Positions 1 to 8,058 of a stretch of DNA of 44,565 nucleotides are shown here, piece after piece (the first letter of the stretch is position 1; each line of letters opens with the position of its first letter). The position numbers were made by a program, and so were the translations under genes. Source of the stretch: an uncultured Clostridia bacterium (lineage in GTDB: Bacteria; Bacillota; Clostridia; UBA1212; UBA1255). The DNA lies in the NCBI GenBank assembly GCA_904420095.1, contig CAJFUB010000012.1, positions 1 to 44,565 on the forward strand. Direction: 5' to 3'. Below the pieces are notes generated by a model. That model was not told the origin of the DNA. It made no database searches and worked only from the letters and a program-made list of their open reading frames with translations.

Positions 1-76
1 GGTCCCTGAAAATAGGAATTTTCTGTGTTTTTGTCTGAAATGTAAGCGTTACTTTTTTCAGCTCGATATCATTCAT
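1..76 (-). CDS. Unknown protein, N-terminal 25 residues only (cut by window edge)
   Basis: An ATG at 76-74 on the minus strand is preceded by AAGGTGAG at good ribosome-binding distance. The frame stays open to the window edge and gives MNDIELKKVTLTFQTKTQK and a few more residues. It lies downstream of the sigma factor on the same strand but about 410 bases away. Too little is visible to name a family. The call rests on the start codon, the Shine-Dalgarno sequence and the open frame. Confidence 0.45.
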   Translation of the reverse strand, partial: MNDIELKKVTLTFQTKTQKIPIFRD

Positions 77-487
77 GTCTCTCACCTTGAATTTATTTTC
101 TGTATCGGAGCTGCGCATCCTCGCACCGATTCTCTTTGCAGCATATGCGGTTTATCTATCTGTTATATAAAACAGTAAAAAAAGAGAAAAGGTTACAAAA
201 ATATATGAAATAATTAAAAATATTCTAAATTTATAAAGTAAGTGTGCTACGAATCAATGATAAAAATAGCAAAATAAAAACGGAATTTTCTGGGAAGGCC
301 AGCTATAAAAGACATGAAATTGATCCGGTGCGTGTTTGCGGGCTCGTCTCGTATCCGCGATTTTCTGAAAAGTATTCTGAAAATCTGCTGATCTGTCCTT
401 GCACTGATTTTTATCATAGGAATTATTCTTTATTTGAAATGCAGAATCTTTAAAAGCTGTATGAGGAAACAATGGCGTAGCGGCTGC
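77..487. other. A+T-rich spacer without a supported gene
   Basis: About 410 bases between the edge gene and the sigma factor. Open frames exist on both strands but none has a usable Shine-Dalgarno sequence or a recognisable product. A TGTAAC sequence on the minus strand near 200 resembles an ECF -35 element, but I could not find a matching -10, so no promoter is called. Confidence 0.5.
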
Positions 488-1021
488 TTATTCCGGCTCG
501 CTGCCAATCCGCGCCAGCAGTTCTTTTTTCCCCCGCACCAGACGCTGCTTCACGGTGGAAAGCTTAAGATTTAATAAACAGGAAATTTCACTTGCAGAGT
601 GTTCTTTCACAAAATAAAGATACAGAACCTCTCGATAGCAGGGCTTCATTCGTTCAATGTGGGATAAAACCCTGTCATACTGCTCGCGTATTTCCCATTC
701 CGCCGTCGGACTGCCTGCCGGCAGCCCGATCACTCGCTCAAGAGGTTCATACTCCATCCATTTCTTATTTGTATGTAATAAATTGATCGCAGCGTTCCGC
801 GCTGCTCTGATAACATAATAAAACGATTCTCTTTTATGAACATCCTCGATTTTGTCCAGATGGCTGGCCAATCCGAGAAAGGCTTCCTGAACTGCATTTT
901 CCGCCTCACAATGATCCCGCAGGATCTGCTTTGCGGCATACAGCATCTGCTTGTAATATAATTTGTAAAGGAGCACAACTTTATCATTTTCTTCTGATTG
1001 CATATTTCCGAATGGTTCCAT
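488..1021 (-). CDS. RNA polymerase sigma factor, ECF-like sigma-70 family
   Basis: A 177-residue sigma factor that would direct RNA polymerase to a small set of promoters. The region-2 part is near the N-terminus (YYKQMLYAAKQILRD, then EAENAVQEAFLGL, which resembles the DA-E-A-QE-F-L pattern of region 2). The region-4 helix-turn-helix is at the C-terminus (REVLYLYFVKEHSASEISCLLNLKLSTVKQRL). Size and the two-domain layout fit ECF sigma factors. The ATG at 1021 is chosen because GAGG lies about 9 bases upstream; an upstream TTG at 1036 lacks such a site. No anti-sigma factor is recognisable beside it, so the inducing signal is unknown. It has its own SigA-type promoter. Confidence 0.9.
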   Translation of the reverse strand: MEPFGNMQSEENDKVVLLYKLYYKQMLYAAKQILRDHCEAENAVQEAFLGLASHLDKIEDVHKRESFYYVIRAARNAAINLLHTNKKWMEYEPLERVIGLPAGSPTAEWEIREQYDRVLSHIERMKPCYREVLYLYFVKEHSASEISCLLNLKLSTVKQRLVRGKKELLARIGSEPE

Positions 1022-1067
1022 GATACAATACCTCAAATTTCAAAATATACAATTTTTTATTTGTTTT

Positions 1068-1096
1068 ATTATACGACATATAATAAAATATGTAAA
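1068..1096 (-). promoter_or_regulatory. SigA-type promoter of the sigma factor gene
   Basis: On the minus strand TTTACA (1096-1091) and TATAAT (1073-1068) are separated by exactly 17 bases. The predicted start point lies about 40 bases before the ATG. Confidence 0.65.
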
Positions 1097-1131
1097 TAAA
1101 ATTTTTATTCGCACTCCTCTTTCTGGCCGTT

Positions 1132-1172
1132 TATAAAACAAGCCCGCAGCCGTCTTTTACGGCCGCGGGCTT
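1132..1172 (-). terminator. Rho-independent terminator behind the EEP lipoprotein gene
   Basis: A 14-bp stem (arms 1165-1172 extended inward, and 1140-1147) with an AAAAG-type loop is followed on the minus strand by GTTTTAT. The one non-Watson-Crick pair is a G-U only when read on the minus strand, which orients it as the terminator of the gene ending at 1191. Confidence 0.8.
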
Positions 1173-1190
1173 TCTCCCATAATCCGGAGC

Positions 1191-2084
1191 TTATTTCAGC
1201 GCCGCTACTACCTTAACGCCGAGATGGTCGGAAATGGTGTAATCTCCAATCAGCTCGTAGCGCTCCACGTCTATCTTCTCATCCGTCACAAAGCAATAAT
1301 CGAGCTTCCTTGCGGGAACGTCAAAATGGGTGCTGTGGCTGTCCTCCGATTCTTTTGCGATTTCCTGAGCATCCTTCACGGAAGCAGCTCCCTCCTCCGT
1401 CATAATTTCCACCGCAATATAGTCGTCGGAATCGACGTTGAAATCCCCGGTGCAAAATACAGGGAGACCACGCGCCGCAAGCTCATCTACCATTTGGCGC
1501 GTATATTCCGCGCCATAGGAATTGCTCTGCTTCGTTTTCCACTCCACATGGACGTTTACATGCGCATATTGCTCGCCTGTTTCCAAATTTTCAAAAATTG
1601 CCCAGCAGCCGTTCCGCGGACGGTCTGCGCCGGGATATGTAGAAACCTGATCCGGCGTCGTGGAAAGCCAGAAATTTTCCGTTTCTACAACACTGTATTT
1701 CTCTTTGTTGTAAAAGATAAAGGTCCCAAAGGCGTTCGCGTCGTCCGCTCCGCCGGTGTCCATGACACCGACGCAGCCGTAATTTGTCAGATTGCGCAGC
1801 AGATGCTGTTTGATCGCATAGGAGCACTCCTGCACACCGAAAGAATCCGGCTTTTCTTTCTTCAGGAGCTCTGACAGATCCTCAAGACGGCTCGTCAGGT
1901 CGTAGGTCTTCGTAACGCCCGTATTGGCACCGTTATACTCCGTACACCATTCGACCAGCACATTATAACTGATAATTTTAACTTTTCCTTCCATTTCTTT
2001 CTCCTCTTGACTGCAGCCCTGCAGCAGCAGCACGGCGCACGCCGCAAGGACAAGGGCGAATCTCAAACCTTTTTTGTTTTTCAC
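1191..2084 (-). CDS. Secreted lipoprotein, endonuclease/exonuclease/phosphatase family
   Basis: A 297-residue lipoprotein. The hydrophobic signal ends in LLQGC, so Cys24 would carry the lipid and hold the protein on the outer face of the membrane. The rest is an EEP-fold phosphodiesterase with the usual catalytic signatures in order: ISYN, VQE, a His in NVHVEW, GDFN and SDH near the C-terminus. EEP proteins include nucleases, sphingomyelinases and inositol phosphatases; the substrate cannot be read from sequence. The start is GTG at 2084, six bases behind GGAGG. The gene has its own extended -10 promoter and a strong terminator, so it is probably a single transcription unit. Confidence 0.88.
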   Translation of the reverse strand: MKNKKGLRFALVLAACAVLLLQGCSQEEKEMEGKVKIISYNVLVEWCTEYNGANTGVTKTYDLTSRLEDLSELLKKEKPDSFGVQECSYAIKQHLLRNLTNYGCVGVMDTGGADDANAFGTFIFYNKEKYSVVETENFWLSTTPDQVSTYPGADRPRNGCWAIFENLETGEQYAHVNVHVEWKTKQSNSYGAEYTRQMVDELAARGLPVFCTGDFNVDSDDYIAVEIMTEEGAASVKDAQEIAKESEDSHSTHFDVPARKLDYCFVTDEKIDVERYELIGDYTISDHLGVKVVAALK

Positions 2085-2119
2085 GGTCTTCCTCCCGCTT
2101 TCTGTTAATGATGGGTAAA

Positions 2120-2148
2120 ATTATAGCATGGAGTTCCGTAAAAAACAA
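2120..2148 (-). promoter_or_regulatory. Extended -10 promoter of the EEP lipoprotein gene
   Basis: Minus strand: TTGTTT (2148-2143), 17-base spacer ending in TGC, then TATAAT (2125-2120). The TGC directly before the -10 makes an extended -10. Confidence 0.6.
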
Positions 2149-2166
2149 ACGGGTTTTGGGAAAAAA

Positions 2167-3264
2167 TCAGCTTCTCTTCCGCGCGATCTCCATAAGACCG
2201 AGCGCCGTCATTCCGGGGATCTCAGGATGAGAAGGATCGCGCAGCGCCAATTCCCGCATATAAGCCGTAAGCGCTTCCCCATCGCATCTCTCCATACCAA
2301 TAAAATCGCAGAGGATGATTCCGCCGATTTCACGGAGGCGAAGCTGGCGCATGATTTCCTCTGCCGCTTCGAAATTCACTTCTTTATAGGAGGCCGCGGA
2401 TTTTCCCGTGTTTACATCGATAACCGTCAAGGCTTCCGTTTTTTCAATCACGATATCCGCGCCCGATTTTAAAAAGACTCTTCTCCCCAGCAGCGACGTT
2501 TTGACGGAATCTACAGATTTAACCGCAAAAATGTGCTTCGGAAGAAAACGCAGCCGGCCTTTGAGCGCCGGAAAGGCAGCGCCCAGCCGCTCGAGCGGCT
2601 CCGTTGTATCCGCGCAGATTTCCGAGTAGGATTCCAAGGGATATTTCAGCAGTGCGGAAACAAGGGGATCCTCCGCAAATAAAAGACCGGGTGCGCAGTC
2701 GGCGGCCGCCGACTGAAGGCGCCGCTGAATGCCGTGCCATACAGAAACGAGCTTTTCGTATTCCTCTGCAATTTCCACGGCAGAAGCAGAAGCGGCCTGC
2801 GTCCGCAAAATCAGAGCAGATTCCGGCCGAAGCGATTCTCCGGCATCCGCGAGGCGTTCGCGAACGGCGCCGTCTTTGATTTTAGTGGAAATGTTTACGC
2901 TGGGTTCGTCTTCTGTCGGCAGGAGCACGGCATAGACGCCCGTCAATCGAATCCCAGACGTAACGCACGCACCCTTTTTCCCCCGTGCAGGCGCTGCGAT
3001 TTGTACGGCGCAAAACGATCCGATCCGGTGCGCTCCCTCCGGGGCGTTCAGCAGCGCGCGCCGCTCGTCTCCGATATCCACAAAATAAGAATGTAATTGC
3101 GGCGCATATTCCATAATACGCGCCGCAAAAATATTAGAAGTCATGAATTTACTATTGTCGGAAACTTTATACAGAACGGCTCTGCCGTTCTCGGTGATTA
3201 TTATCTCCGAAGAATTCCGGATTATGCATTCCCGCTTAAAAATTTCAATCTTTTCCGCGGGCAT
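2167..3264 (-). CDS. Ribonuclease E/G family protein, short form without Zn-link
   Basis: A 365-residue relative of RNase G/E, the endoribonucleases that process rRNA and mRNA. An S1-like RNA-binding segment lies near the N-terminus (NIFAARIMEYAPQLHSYFVD). The DNase I-like catalytic core carries both metal-binding aspartates, in TVIDVNTGK and GGIILCDFIGM. The chain stops right after LMEIARKRS. In E. coli RNase E/G the matching region continues into the CPxCxGxG zinc-link and the small domain, and both are absent here. The ATG at 3264 overlaps the stop of the upstream isomerase gene (TGATG), so translation is probably coupled. It is last in the operon with the dehydrogenase, kinase and isomerase genes. 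Confidence 0.85.
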   Translation of the reverse strand: MPAEKIEIFKRECIIRNSSEIIITENGRAVLYKVSDNSKFMTSNIFAARIMEYAPQLHSYFVDIGDERRALLNAPEGAHRIGSFCAVQIAAPARGKKGACVTSGIRLTGVYAVLLPTEDEPSVNISTKIKDGAVRERLADAGESLRPESALILRTQAASASAVEIAEEYEKLVSVWHGIQRRLQSAAADCAPGLLFAEDPLVSALLKYPLESYSEICADTTEPLERLGAAFPALKGRLRFLPKHIFAVKSVDSVKTSLLGRRVFLKSGADIVIEKTEALTVIDVNTGKSAASYKEVNFEAAEEIMRQLRLREIGGIILCDFIGMERCDGEALTAYMRELALRDPSHPEIPGMTALGLMEIARKRS

Positions 3265-3905
3265 CAGAACAGCTCTTCCTCCAGCATCGCGCACAGACAA
3301 TGATATACGGGGAGATGAAGTTCCTGCACCGCGTATGTTTCATGCTCCGGAACAGAAATTGTGACCTCTGCAATTTCTTTCAGTCTGCCGCCTTTTTCGC
3401 CCGTAAGCGCAATTGTTTTCATACCTGTGAGCTTTGCGATCATGGCGGCGCGTACACAGTTTTCCGCGTTGCCCGACGTAGAAATCGCGATCAGACAGTC
3501 GCCGGCACGTCCGAGAGAAAAAAGCTGCTGCGCATAAATATTGGCGGGATCCGTGTCGTTTGCCACGGCAGATTTCAAAGAAACATGCGAGCAAAGAGAA
3601 ATGGCCGGAAGGCCTCCCTCCAATGTTTCTCCCAAAATTCGTCCGGTTTCTCCGAACATCTGCGTCAGACTTTCCTGGATTTTCGCGTCCGCCGGACGCT
3701 TTTTTCGGAACGACTTCATCAATTCTCCCACAATATGCTCCGCATCGGCAGCGCTGCCACCGTTTCCGCACACATAAAGCACTCCGCCGTTGTTATAGGC
3801 CTTGCAGATCGTCTGAAAGGCCTCGAAAATGTTCACATGCAGCGGAGCAAGCGCCGGATAGCGCTCTGCCAGCCGATCCAAAATGTCGATTGTCGTCTGT
3901 TTCAT
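3264..3905 (-). CDS. SIS-domain sugar-phosphate isomerase, GmhA (phosphoheptose isomerase) type
   Basis: A 213-residue SIS-fold protein. It shows the sugar-phosphate loop CGNGGSAADAEHIVGEL, whose His and Glu match metal ligands in GmhA, then ISTSGNAENCVRA, and a C-terminal VQELHLPVYHCLC segment that supplies the third GmhA-type His. GmhA converts sedoheptulose 7-phosphate to D-glycero-D-manno-heptose 7-phosphate. In this catabolic-looking operon a different ketose phosphate substrate is also possible. The start overlaps the kinase stop as ATGA and the stop overlaps the RNase E/G start, so all three are translationally coupled. Family membership is secure; the substrate is not. Confidence 0.83.
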   Translation of the reverse strand: MKQTTIDILDRLAERYPALAPLHVNIFEAFQTICKAYNNGGVLYVCGNGGSAADAEHIVGELMKSFRKKRPADAKIQESLTQMFGETGRILGETLEGGLPAISLCSHVSLKSAVANDTDPANIYAQQLFSLGRAGDCLIAISTSGNAENCVRAAMIAKLTGMKTIALTGEKGGRLKEIAEVTISVPEHETYAVQELHLPVYHCLCAMLEEELF

Positions 3906-5395
3906 CCGCGTACCTCCGCTTTACGATTCTGCAGCGCAAGCAGTTTCTCGTATGCGTCGTCCCAGGCCGCCGTTTCGGAAGGAACGTATTCTTCAATTTC
4001 GAAAGAATTCCGGACGACCTCCCGCGCCTGCGCAAGCGATCCGATGGCGCCAAGAGAAATGAGCTGAGCCGCCAGATTTCCGATCGCCGTTGCCTCGATC
4101 GGGCCCGCATAAACAGGACGATTAATCGCGTTCGCCGTAAATTGGCTTAGAATCTTATTTTTGCAGCCGCCGCCCACGATATGGAGCGCCGGAATCCGGT
4201 ATCCGACAATCTCTTCCAGTCCGAGGATCGCCTGTCTGTATTTCAGGGCAAGGCTCTCCATAATGCAGCGAACGATTTCGCCCTTCGTCTGCGGCACGTA
4301 TTGCCCAGTCTCCGCACAATAATCTCTGATTTTATCCGGCATGCCGTTCGGTTCGAAAAATCTCTGATCATCCACATCGATAATGCATGCAAACGGTTTC
4401 GCGGCCATCGCGCCGCCATCGAGCTCGTCAAACGAAACCGTCTCGCCCAGCTTTTCCCAATGGCGCTTGCACTCCTGGTTGATCCAGAGTCCCATGATGT
4501 TTTTCAGAAGCCGAACATTATTATTGATTCCGCCTTCGTTCGTATAGTTCAGCTCGCGCATCTTATCGTTGATGATCGGACGATCCAGCTCAACGCCCAG
4601 CAGAGACCATGTTCCGCTGCTGAGGTACGCGCTCTTTTGATCGTAAAAAGGAACGGATACCACGGCGCTGCCCGTATCGTGCTCCGCAACGGCGATAACC
4701 GGAATCGGCGCGGTGCCAAGCTCTTCGCAGATCCCTGCGGAAAGCGTTCCGATCTTCGTGCCGGCGGGGACGACGTTCGGCAAAATCCCCGTATGAAAGC
4801 CAGGAATAATTTTCCGGATCAGCTGCTCTGCCCAGCCGCCGCGGACAGGATCATAGAGCTGCGACGTACTCGTAATCGTATACTCGCAAAGCTTCTCGCC
4901 CGTCAGATAATAATTAAACAGATCCGGAATAAACAGCAGAGTATCTGCGTTTTCAAGAAGCACGCTCTTTTTCTCCGCCATGGCCAGAAGCTGATACAGC
5001 GTATTGAATTTCTGAAATGCAATCCCCGTCGTATCATAAATTTCTTTTTCCGACGAACGGCTGCATGCAAGCTCGATCATACCGTCCGTGCGCGCGTCGC
5101 GGTAATGAACGGGATTCCCGAGCAGTTCCCCCTGCCGAGAAAGCAGACCGAAGTCCACGCCCCAGGTATCGATCCCGATCCCCGCAATTTCCTTATGCCC
5201 GGCCTGATACGCTTTCAGGATGCCTTTCTTCAGTTCGAAAAACAAACGCGGAAAATCCCACGTAAACGTCCCGTTCATCATAACAGGATCGCTGGAAAAG
5301 CGATGGAGCTCCGAAAGCGTAAGCCGCGAGCCATCGAACTCACCCAGGATGGCTCTTCCGCTGCTTGCTCCGTAATCAAAAGCCAATAATTTCAT
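3902..5395 (-). CDS. rhaB: Rhamnulokinase-like carbohydrate kinase (FGGY family)
   Basis: A 497-residue FGGY kinase that would phosphorylate a ketose such as L-rhamnulose with ATP. Visible signatures are the N-terminal phosphate loop LAFDYGASSGRAILGEF, the GIDTWGVDFGLL segment, TGIAFQKFNTLYQL, AEHDTGSAVVSVP, and the C-terminal ATP-site HIVGGGCKNKILSQF. GASSGR and the overall order match rhamnulokinase better than xylulokinase. The ATG at 5395 is chosen because AAAGGA sits just upstream; the frame is open for 29 more codons without a better start. No rhaA or rhaD lies nearby, so the substrate may be another deoxy-ketose or ketose. It sits 35 bases behind the dehydrogenase gene. Confidence 0.85.
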   Translation of the reverse strand: MKLLAFDYGASSGRAILGEFDGSRLTLSELHRFSSDPVMMNGTFTWDFPRLFFELKKGILKAYQAGHKEIAGIGIDTWGVDFGLLSRQGELLGNPVHYRDARTDGMIELACSRSSEKEIYDTTGIAFQKFNTLYQLLAMAEKKSVLLENADTLLFIPDLFNYYLTGEKLCEYTITSTSQLYDPVRGGWAEQLIRKIIPGFHTGILPNVVPAGTKIGTLSAGICEELGTAPIPVIAVAEHDTGSAVVSVPFYDQKSAYLSSGTWSLLGVELDRPIINDKMRELNYTNEGGINNNVRLLKNIMGLWINQECKRHWEKLGETVSFDELDGGAMAAKPFACIIDVDDQRFFEPNGMPDKIRDYCAETGQYVPQTKGEIVRCIMESLALKYRQAILGLEEIVGYRIPALHIVGGGCKNKILSQFTANAINRPVYAGPIEATAIGNLAAQLISLGAIGSLAQAREVVRNSFEIEEYVPSETAAWDDAYEKLLALQNRKAEVRG

Positions 5396-5430
5396 CGATA
5401 ACCGTCCTTTCCCGAGAAAAGGCCACGCTG

Positions 5431-6693
5431 TTATATGGCCTTTGCGTTTGCAAGGAGATATTTCTCCGCCTCTGCGTTCCACAGCTGATTGTGACGTTTG
5501 CAGATTTCATCCAGCGCTCTGAACATCTCGTCCGTTTCCCCCAGCTTCTCGAAATCGGCAATCGCCGTAAGCGGAAGATCGATATTCGTATAAATCAGTT
5601 TCTTTCCGCCCGGAATCTTCGGCAAGTTCATAACGGTATCCACAACGCTGTTGAGCCCGCCGATATGCGTGATCATGGAAGCCGTATTCAGAAGGCCCTT
5701 GTTCATCATTTCAATCGATTCGATCATGTCCTGCGTATTTCCGCCACTCGTGCCGACGACGTGCGTGGAAGCATAATGTACGTTATAGAAATTAAATTCG
5801 GCCTTAAATTCCGAATTGGCAGGGCCGGCAAAGAAATTGAGGCAGCCGTCCTTGCCCAGAAGCCTGTCGCCCATTTCCACAACGGAGCGGACGGGTGCAA
5901 AGACCATGACGTCGTCAAATCCTTTATTTCCCGTAAGTCCCATAATATAATTCTCCGCGTCGGGCGTCGTATTCGTATTGACATATACCAGCTTGACGCC
6001 GTTTTTCGCGGCTTCCTCAACCGTATAAATGGACGCCGCCCGCTTCAGCCTGGCTTCGTCGATATCCGTAACGACAAGCAGCCCCGGCTTTCTGTCACAG
6101 TGAATCGCATAATCGATCGCACCGATCCCCATCGGTCCCACGCCGGCCAGAATCGCCATATTTCCGCCCTCAACAATTCCCATGTTATGTACGTAAGAGC
6201 CGTTCTTAGTATGATACATGGCATGGTACGTACCGACGATGCAGGACATCGGCTCTGCGACGCTGCCGTAGAAAAACGCATCATTATGATATTCAAGAAG
6301 GCAATTCGTTTCCATGACCTCGTTCGGGATAATGACATAGGTCGCCGATCCCCCGATATACCGATAAGAATAGCCCGGCGCATCCAAAGATCCCTTGTAG
6401 TTCATTGCCGGCTGAATAGAAAATTTCTGTCCGGGCTTGAATTTATGCTGCCATTTAGAACCGACCTTGACGATTTCCCCGCAGAACTCATGCCCAACGA
6501 TGACGGGGTTCCTGTCGATATCATTCGGGACTCTCTTATGATCCGAGCCCTGCTCCATCGCTTTGTATGTAGACATACAGACGCTGTCCGATATGATATG
6601 CGCCAGAATTTCATCCTCCTTCATCTCAGGTAAATCAAATTCTTCCAGACGCAGATCTTCCTTTCCATACAATCTAACTGCCTTTGTTTTCAT
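5431..6693 (-). CDS. Zinc-type alcohol/polyol dehydrogenase (L-sorbose-1-phosphate reductase-like)
   Basis: A 420-residue medium-chain dehydrogenase. The GroES-like half has GHEFCGEIVKVG and a catalytic-zinc Cys in SDSVCMSTYK. The Rossmann half has the dinucleotide loop GVGPMGIGAIDYA followed by VVTDID, whose Asp suggests NAD preference. The four-cysteine structural zinc lobe is not evident. Length and motifs resemble the SorE-like group that interconverts sugar phosphates and polyol phosphates, but substrate is inferred only. RBS TTTAGGAGG lies 9 bases before the ATG. It is the first gene of the four-gene operon, behind a promoter covered by a perfect inverted repeat. Confidence 0.82.
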   Translation of the reverse strand: MKTKAVRLYGKEDLRLEEFDLPEMKEDEILAHIISDSVCMSTYKAMEQGSDHKRVPNDIDRNPVIVGHEFCGEIVKVGSKWQHKFKPGQKFSIQPAMNYKGSLDAPGYSYRYIGGSATYVIIPNEVMETNCLLEYHNDAFFYGSVAEPMSCIVGTYHAMYHTKNGSYVHNMGIVEGGNMAILAGVGPMGIGAIDYAIHCDRKPGLLVVTDIDEARLKRAASIYTVEEAAKNGVKLVYVNTNTTPDAENYIMGLTGNKGFDDVMVFAPVRSVVEMGDRLLGKDGCLNFFAGPANSEFKAEFNFYNVHYASTHVVGTSGGNTQDMIESIEMMNKGLLNTASMITHIGGLNSVVDTVMNLPKIPGGKKLIYTNIDLPLTAIADFEKLGETDEMFRALDEICKRHNQLWNAEAEKYLLANAKAI

Positions 6694-6726
6694 TCAAAAT
6701 GCCTCCTAAAAAACTATAATATGGAA

Positions 6727-6763
6727 TACGTCCGATTGTACCACAGCCGGACGTAAAATTAAA
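6727..6763 (-). promoter_or_regulatory. Promoter with perfect 8-bp inverted-repeat operator, dehydrogenase-kinase-isomerase operon
   Basis: TACGTCCG (6727-6734) and CGGACGTA (6748-6755) form a perfect inverted repeat with 13 bases between, so the half-sites are 21 bases (two helical turns) apart. On the minus strand a TGG-extended -10 TACAAT (6740-6735) lies directly between the arms, and a poor -35 TTTAAT lies at 6763-6758. A dimeric repressor bound here would block the promoter. No T-run follows, so it does not look like a terminator. Confidence 0.6.
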
Positions 6764-6773
6764 GTGCTTTCTT

Positions 6774-8021
6774 TCAGTCCAATCCGAAAAAGGAAAGGAT
6801 TTTCCGGATAAGAAGCGTAAACCAGCCGGCCTTTTCCATGTCTTCGCTTAAAACGATTTCCACACGCCCGATTTCTTTGTCCTCCAGCATATACACGACT
6901 TCCCCGACCGTTTCGCCCTTCTGTGCGGGCGCCTGAACCGTCTTTGTGATCTCTACCTTTTTCTCGATCTTATCAAAATCGTCTTTGTTCAGCAAAACCG
7001 AGAAATCGGCCGCCGCCTCGGTCTTAATTTTCTTTTCCTTACCGTCTTTGATATCGATCTTCCGGACAAACGTTCCCTTTGTTTCAATCTGGCGGTATTC
7101 AAACGCCGTCAGGCCATATTCCAGAAGCTTTCTGATCTCTGCGGCACGATAATTCTCGTCGGCCGCCCCAACGATTACCGCGACGGAACGCGTGGATTCG
7201 TCAGCTACAGTACCCACCATCGCATATCCGAATTCGGAATCGCTTCCAACCAGAAGGCCGTCGCTCTCCTGATAAAATTTCCCGCGCGTCAGGTTATTGG
7301 CCGAAACCATTTCGGTATCGCCCTCGTTTGTGGACTCGTGTTTAAACAGACCGTATGTCAGCTTTGTATAATCCGTCACCGACGGGTACTTATTAAGCAG
7401 ATCGCAGGCCAGCACCGCAAGGTCGTTTGCGGATGTATACTGATCCTTTGCAATTCCGGTGCTGTCCGTATACAAAGTATTTTTCATGCCAAGCTCCGCC
7501 GCTTTCGCGTTCATCATGGCGACGAAATTCTGTTCCGTGCCGCCCAGTCCCTCAGCCAGAACATATGCAGCATCGTTCGCGGAAGCGATGCATACGGCCT
7601 CGATCGCCTGTTTTACCGTGATTTTTTCATGTTTATAACCGTCAAGAAAAACCCTTGCTCTGCCTTCGGAGGCCTTCTGGGCCGCTACAGAAACCTCAAG
7701 CTGCGTATCCAGGGTGATTTTCCCTTCCCCGATCGCTTCAAAGGTCAGATACAGCGTCATCAGCTTCATGACGTTGCCCACGCGCACCTGCGCGTCCCCG
7801 TTCTTGTTCTGCATCACCAAATTTGCATTCGCATTTCCCAGCGCGTAGGCCGTCGACGTGATGGTGTCCACCTCCGTCGTCTTATAAATATTCGAAGCCT
7901 GCGTTTTCGAGAAATCAGCGGCTACAAAAGACGACAAAACGAAAATATTCAATGTGGCGATCACCATCGCCCCGCTGACTATTTTCGTCCAGAACCGTTT
8001 GATCCCTATGCACTTTTTCAC
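6774..8021 (-). CDS. DacA/PBP5-like protein, predicted catalytically inactive
   Basis: A 415-residue exported protein with the layout of D-alanyl-D-alanine carboxypeptidases: signal segment (SGAMVIATLNIFVLSSFVA), peptidase domain, then a PBP5 C-terminal beta domain and a short amphipathic C-terminus (WFTLLIRKILSFFGL). The active site is broken. Where active members have S-x-x-K the sequence is N83-V-M-K86, so the nucleophilic serine is asparagine. Where they have K-T-G it reads L257-V-G259. Only S147-A-N149 (the S-x-N motif) survives. The frame is otherwise intact, so it is likely a maintained pseudoenzyme. GTG at 8021 is preferred because AAAAGGAG lies 10 bases upstream; ATG at 8054 is possible. 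An intact paralog lies at 31543-32868. Confidence 0.88.
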   Translation of the reverse strand: MKKCIGIKRFWTKIVSGAMVIATLNIFVLSSFVAADFSKTQASNIYKTTEVDTITSTAYALGNANANLVMQNKNGDAQVRVGNVMKLMTLYLTFEAIGEGKITLDTQLEVSVAAQKASEGRARVFLDGYKHEKITVKQAIEAVCIASANDAAYVLAEGLGGTEQNFVAMMNAKAAELGMKNTLYTDSTGIAKDQYTSANDLAVLACDLLNKYPSVTDYTKLTYGLFKHESTNEGDTEMVSANNLTRGKFYQESDGLLVGSDSEFGYAMVGTVADESTRSVAVIVGAADENYRAAEIRKLLEYGLTAFEYRQIETKGTFVRKIDIKDGKEKKIKTEAAADFSVLLNKDDFDKIEKKVEITKTVQAPAQKGETVGEVVYMLEDKEIGRVEIVLSEDMEKAGWFTLLIRKILSFFGLD

Positions 8022-8058
8022 CTCTGCGACACTCCTTTTCGATAACCAAAGCATGCCT

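Noticed and set aside
244..472. Open frames of about 70 residues on both strands in the left spacer
   Set aside because: No ribosome binding site and no recognisable product. A peptide starting at 314 on the plus strand would need readthrough of an in-frame TGA before a membrane-like stretch, which I judged to be chance.
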